Below, in pieces: positions 18,727 to 27,049 of a stretch of 64,000 bases of DNA. This DNA comes from CAIQPV01 sp964480365 (GTDB lineage Bacteria; Pseudomonadota; Gammaproteobacteria; Burkholderiales; Gallionellaceae), in contig CAYZPM010000008.1 of assembly GCA_964480365.1 (NCBI GenBank), forward strand, positions 21,315 through 85,314, written 5' to 3'. The translations under genes were made by a program, and so were the position numbers. The notes beneath the pieces were generated by a model, which saw nothing but the letters and a program-made list of their open reading frames with translations, had not been told where the DNA came from and did not search any database. How positions within the stretch are numbered: position 1 is the stretch's first letter; the number at the start of each line of letters is the position of its first letter.

Positions 18727-21216
18727 ATGTCCGATATTGCAGAAAGATCTCTGCATACCCGTATCGCCCGGTCGGTCGAGGCCATTCGACGCTCGTTCGT
18801 CGACAACTTGTTTTATGTCACCGTCAGAACTTTCGACAACGCCACTACCCTAGACCATTACACTGCGCTGGCTTACACCATCCGCGATCGCTTGCTGGCG
18901 CGAGTTGTCGCGACGGACGAACACTACAAGCGACGTGACGTGAAATCTGTGGCCTACATGTCGGCCGAATACCTCCTCGGTCCCCATCTTGGGAACAACC
19001 TGCTCAATCTGGGTCTTTGGGATAATGTTCGTCAGGCCATGAAAGAGCTGGGCCTGGATCTAGAAACCATCCTGGAAGCCGAGGAAGAGCCGGGACTCGG
19101 CAACGGAGGCCTCGGTCGCCTTGCGGCCTGCTATATGGACTCCATGGCGACATTGGAAATCCCCGCCATCGGCTATGGGATACGCTACGAATATGGAATT
19201 TTCGAGCAAGCCATCAAGGACGGCTGGCAGGTGGAGGTTGCGGATGCGTGGCTACGCAATGGCAATCCTTGGGAGCTGCCGAGGCAATTGCGCTTTCCGG
19301 TGAAGTTCGGCGGCAACATCGAGCGTTATCGTGACGACGAGGGTCACCCGCGCAGCCGCTGGGTGCCGGAGTCCATCATCCATGGCGTCGCCTATGACAC
19401 ACCGATCCTCGGCTACGGCGTGCTCAACGTGAACTTGTTGCGCCTGTGGAAATCGGAGGCTCGCGAGTCCTTCGACTTGCAGGTCTTCAACACCGGCGAT
19501 TTCTACGGCGCAGTGGACAACATGATTGTGGCCCAGAATATCAGCAAAGTGCTATACCCCAACGATGAACCGGAGGCCGGCAAAGATCTGCGCTTGCGCC
19601 AGCAGTATTTCTTTGTCTCCTGTTCCCTGCAGGACATGATACGCATGACTCTAGGTGGCAAAGGCAGCCTGGATCATTTTCCGGACAGCTTCGTGGTTCA
19701 GCTCAACGACACGCATCCCGCCATCGCCATTGCCGAATTCATGCGCCTGCTTATCGACGAGTATCAGGTGGACTGGGATCGGGCTTGGGCCCTTACCCAA
19801 CGAAGTTTCGCCTATACCAACCATACTCTTCTGCCGGAAGCGTTGGAAACTTGGCCTCTAGAACTATTCCAGCGCAACCTGCCTCGTCATCTCGACATCA
19901 TCTATGAGATCAACAGCCGCTTTCTGGATGACGTGCGCATCCGTTTCATCGACGACAAAGCACGTTTGGCTCGCATGTCGCTAATCGACGAGGGGGCTAG
20001 CGACGGCGTTCGTCGCGTTCGCATGGCCAACTTGGCCTGCGTCGGCAGCATGGCCATCAACGGTGTGGCAGAAATGCATAGCGAACTGCTCAAACAAACG
20101 GTGCTGAAGGACTTCTACGACATGTGGCCGGAGAAGTTCCAGAACAAGACCAATGGCGTAACACCGAGGCGCTTCATCGCCTTGGCCAATCCGCCGTTGG
20201 CCGCTCTCATCGAGGAGGTCATCGGCGGCGACTGGCTGCGCCACCTGAAGAAACTCCGCCAGTTGGAACCTTATGCTGACGATAAGGCTTTCCGAGTCCG
20301 TTGGCGCGGGATCAAGCGCCAAGCCAAGGAACGCTTGGCTGACCACATCCATCGGAGTTGCGGCATCAGCCTGAACCCGGATACTCTTTTCGACATCCAG
20401 GTCAAGCGCATTCACGAATACAAGCGCCAGCACCTTAATGTGCTCCACATCGTCAGTCTTTACCATAGGTTGAAGCAAAACCTGTCGTTGGACATCACGC
20501 CACGCAACTTCATTTTCGGTGGCAAGGCTGCGCCCGGTTATCACATGGCGAAGCTGATCATCAAGCTCATCAACTCGGTTGCCGATGTCATCAATCGCGA
20601 CCCACAGGTCAATAAGGTATTAAAGGTGGTGTTCGTGCCCGACTTCAGCGTCAAGATCGGCCAGCTCATCTATCCTGCGGCAGATATCTCGGAACAGATA
20701 TCCACCGCAGGAAAGGAGGCCTCCGGCACCGGCAACATGAAGTTCACCATGAACGGGGCGCTGACCATCGGAACTCTGGATGGTGCCAACGTGGAAATTC
20801 GCGCAGCCGTGGGTGAAGAAAACTTCTTCCAGTTCGGCAAGTCCGTGGATCAGGTGAACGAGATATGTGGGGCGGGCTATCAGCCTCGGGATATCTATAA
20901 TCACAACGAAAACCTGCGCGACGTCATCGACCTGATCAACTCGGGGCATTTCTCCCACGGTGACGGTAGCCTGTTCCGGTCACTAACCGACAACCTGCTG
21001 AATAGTGATCCCTTCCTGGTGTGTGCCGACTTCCAAAGCTACATCGACTGCCAGGCCCAAGTGAGCTTGGCTTATCAGGATCAGGAACAGTGGTCGCGCA
21101 TGTCCATCCTGAACGTGGCGCGTAGCGGGCGCTTCTCGTCAGACCGCGCCATTCGCGAATACAACGAGGAAATATGGCGCGTGCCGCCATTGTCAGTGGA
21201 AATATCCAAAACATGA
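18727..21216 (+). CDS. glgP: glycogen/starch/maltodextrin phosphorylase
   Basis: Releases glucose-1-phosphate from alpha-1,4-glucan ends using phosphate. The 829-residue protein carries the family's hallmark stretches: EEEPGLGNGGLGRLAACYMDS near residue 120, GYGIRYEYGIFEQ, VQLNDTHPAIAIAE, FQNKTNGVTPRR, VKRIHEYKRQ near residue 560, and the pyridoxal-phosphate lysine in GTGNMKFTMNGA near residue 670, followed by GTLDGANVEI. Length and motif order are normal. No other glycogen genes are in the window. The ribosome site is weak. Confidence 0.96.
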   Translation: MSDIAERSLHTRIARSVEAIRRSFVDNLFYVTVRTFDNATTLDHYTALAYTIRDRLLARVVATDEHYKRRDVKSVAYMSAEYLLGPHLGNNLLNLGLWDNVRQAMKELGLDLETILEAEEEPGLGNGGLGRLAACYMDSMATLEIPAIGYGIRYEYGIFEQAIKDGWQVEVADAWLRNGNPWELPRQLRFPVKFGGNIERYRDDEGHPRSRWVPESIIHGVAYDTPILGYGVLNVNLLRLWKSEARESFDLQVFNTGDFYGAVDNMIVAQNISKVLYPNDEPEAGKDLRLRQQYFFVSCSLQDMIRMTLGGKGSLDHFPDSFVVQLNDTHPAIAIAEFMRLLIDEYQVDWDRAWALTQRSFAYTNHTLLPEALETWPLELFQRNLPRHLDIIYEINSRFLDDVRIRFIDDKARLARMSLIDEGASDGVRRVRMANLACVGSMAINGVAEMHSELLKQTVLKDFYDMWPEKFQNKTNGVTPRRFIALANPPLAALIEEVIGGDWLRHLKKLRQLEPYADDKAFRVRWRGIKRQAKERLADHIHRSCGISLNPDTLFDIQVKRIHEYKRQHLNVLHIVSLYHRLKQNLSLDITPRNFIFGGKAAPGYHMAKLIIKLINSVADVINRDPQVNKVLKVVFVPDFSVKIGQLIYPAADISEQISTAGKEASGTGNMKFTMNGALTIGTLDGANVEIRAAVGEENFFQFGKSVDQVNEICGAGYQPRDIYNHNENLRDVIDLINSGHFSHGDGSLFRSLTDNLLNSDPFLVCADFQSYIDCQAQVSLAYQDQEQWSRMSILNVARSGRFSSDRAIREYNEEIWRVPPLSVEISKT

Positions 21217-21948
21217 TTGGTTCGGACGCGAGCGTCGGTGTCAGTTCTGACTAAACATCGATCCGATCTGCAAAATCTTACAATTTGTGCGGTGAGAAAT
21301 CTGTCATGTCACCTCCAATTGCGCGATGCAGTCCGCCAACACGTAATCGAATAATATTGACAACAGCATATCCCCCTCAAAGCGAACGATCTGCATTTAG
21401 TGATTCTTGCTCCTGAAATTCTACAAAACCGAGCTAAGCAGTTTGACTTATTTGCATATTTTTTATTATCCACACAAGCTGTGGATAATGATGTGGATAA
21501 CACTGCAATAACTCTGTTAAGTGCAAATTATATATACGGTTTTGTCCACCGGCTCATTTTGGGGGCATATAAATATATCAATAAAAACAATGCATTAAAA
21601 ACAATCGTAAAGACCGTACAAAAAATCCATCGCAGCCCTTAGTTTAACAATTGGCTGTGTACAACAGCAAATGTCAAGCATTTTTTAGCGCTATTTTTCG
21701 TGGGTAGAAAAACGTGCCCACCCTACTGGACTTCAATGGCTCAATTTGGCCGAAAAATTGAGACTGCGGTCTCTCCCTCAAGCATCCAGAATATTGATGA
21801 TTAAATAATTAACCATATATCCATCAATGTGATATGGGTAATAACCTAGTATTCTACTATGGCATTTCGTGATAGAGTCTGCCTCGCTTGAATGAGAAAT
21901 CATGACAAGCGGCAATGCCAATTCAAATAAACTCAAAGGAGATTGACC
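21217..21948. other. AT-rich intergenic region with DnaA boxes
   Basis: No believable gene. It holds three consensus DnaA boxes (21466-21500), an AT-rich run to about 21620, and a short inverted repeat with GTGGGTA...GCCCACCCTAC near 21697-21724. The right end carries the leader of the 30-residue gene. Confidence 0.6.
21466..21500. promoter_or_regulatory. cluster of three DnaA boxes
   Basis: TTATCCACA at 21466-21474, and its reverse complement TGTGGATAA at 21480-21488 and 21492-21500, all exact matches to the E. coli consensus, within 35 bases and followed by AT-rich DNA. No dnaA or dnaN is nearby. Confidence 0.7.
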
Positions 21949-22041
21949 ATGGGTATAACCGAATTAATTCTCATCGCACTTCCATTGTTCGCCGCCGTAG
22001 TCATCGTGTCGGAAGATGCTAAGGTAGACCGAAAGAAATAA
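21949..22041 (+). CDS. 30-residue single-span membrane peptide
   Basis: ATG at 21949 is preceded by AAAGGAGAT at good spacing. The peptide is MGITELILIALPLFAAVVIV followed by SEDAKVDRKK: one hydrophobic span and a charged cytoplasmic tail. A GC hairpin (CGTCCCCC/GGGGGACG, 22059-22083) follows. The size and shape are those of small accessory subunits of membrane complexes, but its partner is unknown. Confidence 0.6.
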   Translation: MGITELILIALPLFAAVVIVSEDAKVDRKK

Positions 22042-22301
22042 GTTCTGCCTGCTCAAAGCGTCCCCCGGCAATTTTGGGGGACGTACGGTTCGAAAATTAT
22101 TTACAGTCACGCACGATAGTCATGCAACTTTACCAGACTGCCCAAAAGCGGAATATCTCCAGCATCTGCTATCGGTAGCAACAATCTCAAAGACCATCAT
22201 CAAATTTCGCCGACATTCTCAAACAGCAGTCCCAGTAATGGCACCGCTTTGGAAGACTGTTGTTGAGTAATGTTTGCATCCCACGTAAAATTGCGCCCGT
22301 G

Positions 22302-22375
22302 CGGGCGTCGTATAATGGTAATACCCTAGCTTCCCAAGCTAGAGCCGTGGGTTCGATTCCCATCGCCCGCTCCAC
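22302..22375 (+). tRNA. tRNA-Gly (CCC)
   Basis: A 74-base cloverleaf: acceptor GCGGGCG pairs with CGCCCGC, T discriminator, encoded CCA; the anticodon stem CTAGC/GCTAG holds the loop TTCCCAA with CCC. T-arm GTGGGTTCGATTCCCAT is standard. Confidence 0.95.
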
Positions 22376-22461
22376 ATTGGTTTCCTAGTTCGTCCTGTAA
22401 AGTCTTAAACTCAGTACCTTGATCGTTTCGACCTTGCGTGATCTTAGAGGATACTCTTCAT

Positions 22462-22490
22462 GAAAAAGGGCGGTTCAACCGCCCTTTTTC
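22462..22490. terminator. bidirectional terminator after tRNA-Gly
   Basis: GAAAAAGGGCGGTT with AACCGCCCTTTTTC forms a near-complete hairpin with A and T tracts at both ends. It serves tRNA-Gly and the leftward 36-residue gene. Confidence 0.85.
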
Positions 22491-22513
22491 ACGATCACCA
22501 GTCAGTTGCGCAA

Positions 22514-22624
22514 TCAGGCTAAAAGAACAATTGCCAACGCCAATGCCGTGCTGGCACCGAATTCAATGTAAAATTCGCGGTCTTCCGGCGGCATTTCACT
22601 GATGCTGAGGTCTTGAGTTTCCAT
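22514..22624 (-). CDS. 36-residue small membrane peptide
   Basis: ATG at 22624 lies behind a perfect AGGAGG. The sequence opens METQDLSISEMPPEDREF and ends in a hydrophobic helix (GASTALALAIVLLA) that runs to the last residue. The terminator at 22462-22490 is just downstream. The clean ribosome site, hydrophobic span and terminator all support a real gene. No known family recognised. Confidence 0.6.
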   Translation of the reverse strand: METQDLSISEMPPEDREFYIEFGASTALALAIVLLA

Positions 22625-23159
22625 GATATGGCCCTCCTGTAATAAATTTGTTACGAAATATGACGACTTTCGCAGTCGCTACAATTGTATGTGGTCAATT
22701 TCCACAAATTGAGTGTTTATCATACATACCATAGCAAAATAGTCAAGTAATATTTAAGTTGCTGTAAGGCAGCAAAAGAAATGCCAGGTGGCCAGTATTA
22801 AAGCCGACAAAAAAGGAAATCCACAGCTAGAGAGATTGTAGTTTGCGTCGATCCAACTCTAGTCCGCAAGTTCAAGGTTACATCCAAGTAGTGTATTTTG
22901 CCGACAATTTACCATTTGCATTATACTGCTGCGGTGTTGGGTAGCTGGAAAGTGTTGGAAGCTGACAGAGAGCACATCCAAGTGTCCTAGCCTTATGCGC
23001 TTGGTGGTATTATTAATGGTATTCTGTAAAACCATCAAGACCATATCGTTACGGAGCAATGGTTTCAGGCTGTCATGCGATTCCCATCGCCACATCGGCA
23101 ATACCCTTATACGACGCCTGCATCGTGTAAAATGAACGTTACCTTAACTCAACAAGAAC
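22625..23159. other. gene-free stretch before thiS
   Basis: AT-rich at the left, no open frame with a ribosome site. I looked for a TPP riboswitch (CTGAGA and its partner) ahead of thiS and did not see one. Confidence 0.5.
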
Positions 23160-23369
23160 TTGAAAGTGATTTCAATCTCAATCAACGGCGAAGCGCGCCA
23201 TTTCGACACCCCCATCAGCGTTGCCGCACTGCTCGAACAAATGCAACTGGGTGGCAAGCGTATCGCGCTGGAACGCAACGGCGAAATCGTGCCGCGCAGT
23301 CAATTTACCCAACAAATGCTGTCTGACGGCGACCGGCTGGAAATTGTCGTCGCGGTCGGCGGTGGCTAA
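23160..23369 (+). CDS. thiS: sulfur carrier protein ThiS
   Basis: Sulfur carrier for thiazole synthesis in the thiamine pathway; its C-terminal glycine is thiocarboxylated and donates sulfur to ThiG. The 69-residue protein is ubiquitin-like (ISINGEARHF, VAALLEQMQL, RIALERNGEIVPRSQF, DGDRLEIVVAVGGG) and ends in the essential Gly-Gly. The start is taken as TTG at 23160; a GTG at 23166 would give a protein two residues shorter. thiG follows 165 bases later. Confidence 0.93.
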   Translation: MKVISISINGEARHFDTPISVAALLEQMQLGGKRIALERNGEIVPRSQFTQQMLSDGDRLEIVVAVGGG

Positions 23370-23534
23370 CCAGCGGCTTATGTCAACGTATTTTGGTGAC
23401 TTAGCCGAATGGCTATGTGAAACTAACCAATGACTTTGTTGCCGTCTTCAGACAACTTAGTCAGATGGCTATGCGAAGCTAAGCTCAATCCGCAATCCTC
23501 GCGCCTCCATACCCGAACATCAGGAACACAAACC

Positions 23535-24323
23535 ATGAGTGACAAATTAGTTATTGCCGGAAAGACATATTCTTCGCGCCTGCTGGTCGGTACCGGCAAG
23601 TACAAGGATTTTGCAGAAACCAAAGCGGCCATCGAGGCCAGCGGCGCGGAGATCATCACCATTGCGATCCGTCGCAGTAATATCGGGCAAAACCCGAACG
23701 AACCCAGCCTGCTGGAAATCCTGCCTCCGTCGAAGTACACACTGCTGCCCAACACGGCGGGCTGTTACAGCGCGGACGACGCCGTGCGCACCCTGCGTCT
23801 GGCGCGCGAGTTGCTGGACGGGCACAATCTCGTCAAGCTGGAAGTGCTGGGCGATCCGCAATCGCTGTATCCCAACGTGGTGGAAACGCTCGCCGCCGCT
23901 AAAACGCTGGTGGCGGAAGGCTTTCAGGTGATGGTGTACACCTCGGACGACCCCATCATCGCGAAGCAACTGGAGGACATCGGTTGCGTCGCCATCATGC
24001 CACTGGCCTCGCTAATCGGTTCCGGCATGGGCATCCTCAACCCGTGGAACCTGCAACTCATCATGGATCGCGTGCAAGTTCCGGTGATCGTGGACGCAGG
24101 CGTAGGCACAGCATCGGACGCGGCCATTGCGATGGAACTCGGCTGCCACGGCGTGCTGATGAACACCGCCATCGCCGCCGCGAAAAATCCCGTGCTGATG
24201 GGCCAGGCAATGAAGAAGGCGGTGGAAGCCGGACGCGAAGCATTTCTGGCCGGGCGCATGCCGAAGAAATTGTACAGCGCCACGCCGAGTTCACCGACCA
24301 GCGGCTTAATCGGCAAACATTGA
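23535..24323 (+). CDS. thiG: thiazole synthase ThiG
   Basis: Forms the thiazole phosphate moiety of thiamine from deoxyxylulose phosphate, dehydroglycine and ThiS thiocarboxylate. The 262-residue TIM-barrel protein shows LLVGTGKYKDF, the catalytic lysine in LVKLEVLGD near residue 100, MPLASLIGSGMGI, VIVDAGVGTASDAA and HGVLMNTAIA. I use the ATG at 23535 (MSDKLVIAG) since this is the family's usual opening. Two short copies of a dispersed repeat (around CTTAGYCGAATGGCTATG) lie between thiS and thiG. The stop overlaps the trmB start (TGATG). Confidence 0.96.
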   Translation: MSDKLVIAGKTYSSRLLVGTGKYKDFAETKAAIEASGAEIITIAIRRSNIGQNPNEPSLLEILPPSKYTLLPNTAGCYSADDAVRTLRLARELLDGHNLVKLEVLGDPQSLYPNVVETLAAAKTLVAEGFQVMVYTSDDPIIAKQLEDIGCVAIMPLASLIGSGMGILNPWNLQLIMDRVQVPVIVDAGVGTASDAAIAMELGCHGVLMNTAIAAAKNPVLMGQAMKKAVEAGREAFLAGRMPKKLYSATPSSPTSGLIGKH

Positions 24324-25003
24324 TGCAGGGACGCTCCACACACATCCGCAGCTTCGTGTTGCGCCAAGGCCGTGTCTCGAACGCTCAGCAACGTTGCTAC
24401 GATACCCTGATGCCGAAATTCGGCATTCCCTATGCCGCGCAACCGCTCGATCTGGATGCGGCTTTCGGCAGAAGCTCGCCGAAGATATTGGAAATTGGTT
24501 TCGGCATGGGCGAAAGCACCGCCGCCATTGCGCTCACGCATCCCGAAAACGATTACCTCACGCTCGAAGTACATACACCCGGCGTGGGCAGCCTGCTCAA
24601 GCAGATTGAGGAGAAACAGCTAGCCAATATCCGCATCATCCAGCACGATGCCGTCGAAGTGCTGCGCGACATGCTGGCCGAAAGCGTGCTGGACGGTGCC
24701 CACATTTTTTTTCCCGACCCCTGGCACAAAACCCGCCACAACAAGCGCCGCCTGATCCAGCCGCCATTCGTGGCGAAACTGGTGCAGAAGCTCAAGCCCG
24801 GCGGCTATGTCCACGTCGCCACCGACTGGCAGGATTATGCCGAACAAGTGCTGGCGGTGTTGAGCGCCGAACCGCTCCTGGAGAACACAGCCACCGATTA
24901 TGCGCCGCGCCCTGCCTACCGCCCGCTCACCAAGTTCGAGCAGCGCGGAATACGGCTGGGACATGGGGTGTGGGATTTGGTGTTTCGGCGCAAGAACATC
25001 TAA
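24323..25003 (+). CDS. trmB: tRNA (guanine-N7)-methyltransferase TrmB
   Basis: Methylates G46 in the tRNA variable loop using S-adenosylmethionine. The 226-residue protein starts MQGRSTHIRSFVLRQGR, a typical opening, followed by the SAM motif LEIGFGMGESTA, HTPGVGSLL, the FFPDPWHKTRHNKRRL signature and the C-terminal TKFEQRG. The ATG overlaps the thiG stop in TGATG, so the two are translationally coupled. A perfect inverted repeat follows its stop. Confidence 0.95.
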   Translation: MQGRSTHIRSFVLRQGRVSNAQQRCYDTLMPKFGIPYAAQPLDLDAAFGRSSPKILEIGFGMGESTAAIALTHPENDYLTLEVHTPGVGSLLKQIEEKQLANIRIIQHDAVEVLRDMLAESVLDGAHIFFPDPWHKTRHNKRRLIQPPFVAKLVQKLKPGGYVHVATDWQDYAEQVLAVLSAEPLLENTATDYAPRPAYRPLTKFEQRGIRLGHGVWDLVFRRKNI

Positions 25004-25012
25004 AAATCGTTT

Positions 25013-25127
25013 GTCATTCCCGCGCAGGCGGGAATCCAGCGATTTTATCAAATATGCTGCTCGCTTTTGTCCACGCGTTGCGTGGTAATGTTTTTATTGT
25101 CTGGATTCCCGCCTGCGCGGGAATGAC
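25013..25127. repeat. dispersed repeat with 27-bp perfect inverted ends
   Basis: Arms 25013-25039 and 25101-25127 are exact reverse complements (GTCATTCCCGCGCAGGCGGG... and its mate). This ATTCCCGC-type palindrome is a widespread class of proteobacterial dispersed repeat. A related copy lies inside the AddA-like gene. It may also end transcripts of trmB and hemW, which converge here. Confidence 0.85.
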
Positions 25128-25144
25128 GGTTCTGATTTAAATTC

Positions 25145-26341
25145 TTAGAATTTCGTCAGGAACATCTCCAGCAGATCATTCAAAAACCGCTGACCTAACT
25201 GCGTCGGCGCGATACGCTGATGGTCTCTGAATAACAGCGCGCGCCGCTCTGCCTGTTCCAGTTCGCGGCGAATGGTAAGCAACGGCAGGCTAGTACGTTC
25301 CTGGAATAGCACACTGTCAAAGCCTTCGTTCAAGCGTAACGCATTCATCATAAACTCGAACGCCAGCTCATCGCGACTTACCTCATGCTCTTCTTGTATC
25401 GGCGCCCCTTTGGCGACTTGCTGCATATACTCCTGCGGCTGCTTGTAACGCGCTTGGCGGATCACCTTATCCGGGAAACTCAATTTGCTGTGCGCTCCCG
25501 CGCCTATGCCCAAATAATCGCCAAACTGCCAGTAATTGAGATTGTGTTTGGAACTGCGTTTCGGCAGTGCAAATGCGGAAGTCTCGTAGTGCTTATAGCC
25601 GTGTGCCGCCAGCAATTCTTCGATGCGCTGTTGCATGTCACTGCTCGCATCGTCATCCGGCAACGACGGCGAGTTGCGATGGAACAGCGTGTTCGGTTCC
25701 AGCGTCAGGTGATAGCAAGATAGATGTTGAGGAGAAAATGACAGTGCGGTTTGCGCATCCTGCAATGCTTCACCCAGTGTTTGATTGGGCAGCGCATACA
25801 TCAAATCGAGATTGATATTATCGAAATGTTGCTGCGCAATGGAGATCGCGTGCTTTGCTTCATCAGCAGAGTGGATGCGCCCCAATGCTTGCAGATGCGC
25901 ATCGTTGAAACTCTGAATGCCCATCGACAGACGATTCACTCCGGCCTCGCGATAAGCCGCAAAACGCGCCGCCTCTACCGTGCCGGGATTCGCCTCCAGC
26001 GTGATCTCAGCATTCATGTCCAGAGGCAACAACATGCGCACTTGCCGCAATATCTCCGCAACGCTCTCGCCGCTCAACAGACTGGGCGTACCGCCGCCAA
26101 AAAACACCGTATAAATCTTGCGCCCCCAGATTAGCGGCAACGCCAGTTCCAGATCGCGGATCAAAGCCGCGACATATTCTTCCTCAGGAAACGCCCCGCG
26201 CGCCTCATGCGAATTAAAATCGCAATACGGACATTTGCGCACGCACCACGGAATGTGGATGTACAGTGACAGCGGCGGCAATGCCTGAAAATTCACGGCT
26301 TGCGATTTTAGGGCGATGGGTTGGAGGAAGTGGGCGGTCAT
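25145..26341 (-). CDS. hemW: radical SAM protein HemW (coproporphyrinogen oxidase-like)
   Basis: HemW proteins are radical SAM, haem-binding chaperones thought to deliver haem to membrane enzymes; older annotations call them oxygen-independent coproporphyrinogen oxidases. The ~398-residue protein has SLYIHIPWCVRKCPYCDFNS with the CxxxCxxC cluster motif, FFGGGTPSLL, EANPGTVE, GVNRLSMGIQSF and the C-terminal HemN domain (FEFMMNALRL). It lacks the extra N-terminal residues of true HemN. The start at 26341 is the nearer ATG to the domain; 26368 is also possible. It is followed upstream by rdgB, 63 bases away. Confidence 0.92.
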   Translation of the reverse strand: MTAHFLQPIALKSQAVNFQALPPLSLYIHIPWCVRKCPYCDFNSHEARGAFPEEEYVAALIRDLELALPLIWGRKIYTVFFGGGTPSLLSGESVAEILRQVRMLLPLDMNAEITLEANPGTVEAARFAAYREAGVNRLSMGIQSFNDAHLQALGRIHSADEAKHAISIAQQHFDNINLDLMYALPNQTLGEALQDAQTALSFSPQHLSCYHLTLEPNTLFHRNSPSLPDDDASSDMQQRIEELLAAHGYKHYETSAFALPKRSSKHNLNYWQFGDYLGIGAGAHSKLSFPDKVIRQARYKQPQEYMQQVAKGAPIQEEHEVSRDELAFEFMMNALRLNEGFDSVLFQERTSLPLLTIRRELEQAERRALLFRDHQRIAPTQLGQRFLNDLLEMFLTKF

Positions 26342-26404
26342 GGGTTTTGGATTTTGTAGGGTGGGCAAAGCCCGACCTACACTTAGGTCAGTCTCGTCCG
26401 TAAT

Positions 26405-26992
26405 TTATTTCTTCAGCCGCTCCAACAACACTCTCAACGCCTTTCCGCGATGGCTAATAGCGTGTTTTTGTTCACGTTCCAGTTGCGCGCTGGTCTTGCC
26501 GAATTCCGGTAGCCAGAATAGCGGATCGTAGCCGAATCCGCCGTCACCTTGTTCCTCATATGCTATCTCGCCATGCCACTCGCCCTCCGCGATCAGCGGC
26601 TGCGGATCGTTGGCATGGTGCAACAGCACCAGCACGCAGTAGTAATGCGCGCGGCGATCCGCCACTCCTCGCATATCTTGCAATAGCTTCTCGTTGTTGC
26701 GCTGATCCGACTTCGGGTCATCTCCGGCATAGCGCGCAGAGAGCACACCAGGTGCTCCTTCCAGCGCGGTGACGCAGATGCCGGAATCATCCGCCAGCGC
26801 GGGCAGCCCGCTCAAACGGCTGACGTGGCGCGCTTTGGCAAGAGCATTTTCAACAAAGGTAACGTGCGGTTCCTCGGCTTCGTCTATGCCGAGTTGCGCC
26901 TGCGTCAGCACCTCGATGCCGAGTGGCTGCAACAGGAATTGAAATTCGCGCAGCTTGCCGGGGTTATTAGAAGCTAGGATTAATTTTTGCAT
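26405..26992 (-). CDS. rdgB: XTP/dITP pyrophosphatase RdgB
   Basis: Removes non-canonical purine nucleoside triphosphates (ITP, dITP, XTP) from the pool. The 195-residue protein begins MQKLILASNNPGKLREFQ, the family's substrate-binding opening, and contains FVENALAKARHVS, PALADDSGICV with the catalytic aspartate, SARYAGDDP, and FGYDPLFWLPEFGKT near the C-terminus. The ATG at 26992 matches the conserved N-terminus. rdgB-hemW order is common in betaproteobacteria. Confidence 0.96.
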   Translation of the reverse strand: MQKLILASNNPGKLREFQFLLQPLGIEVLTQAQLGIDEAEEPHVTFVENALAKARHVSRLSGLPALADDSGICVTALEGAPGVLSARYAGDDPKSDQRNNEKLLQDMRGVADRRAHYYCVLVLLHHANDPQPLIAEGEWHGEIAYEEQGDGGFGYDPLFWLPEFGKTSAQLEREQKHAISHRGKALRVLLERLKK

Positions 26993-27049
26993 GGTCTGAG
27001 TAGAATAAATCACGGTTCTTTGCATTATAACTTTGCAGCAACCCACAGG

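Noticed and set aside
21466..21620. Calling this the chromosomal origin outright
   Set aside because: DnaA boxes and AT-rich DNA are present, but dnaA, dnaN and other origin neighbours are absent and skew cannot be judged here. Reported as a finding instead.
22859..23101. 80-codon minus-strand frame before thiS
   Set aside because: No ribosome site or domain signal, and amino acid composition is not protein-like.
22625..23159. TPP riboswitch ahead of thiS
   Set aside because: The conserved CTGAGA-type core and its pairing partner were not found.
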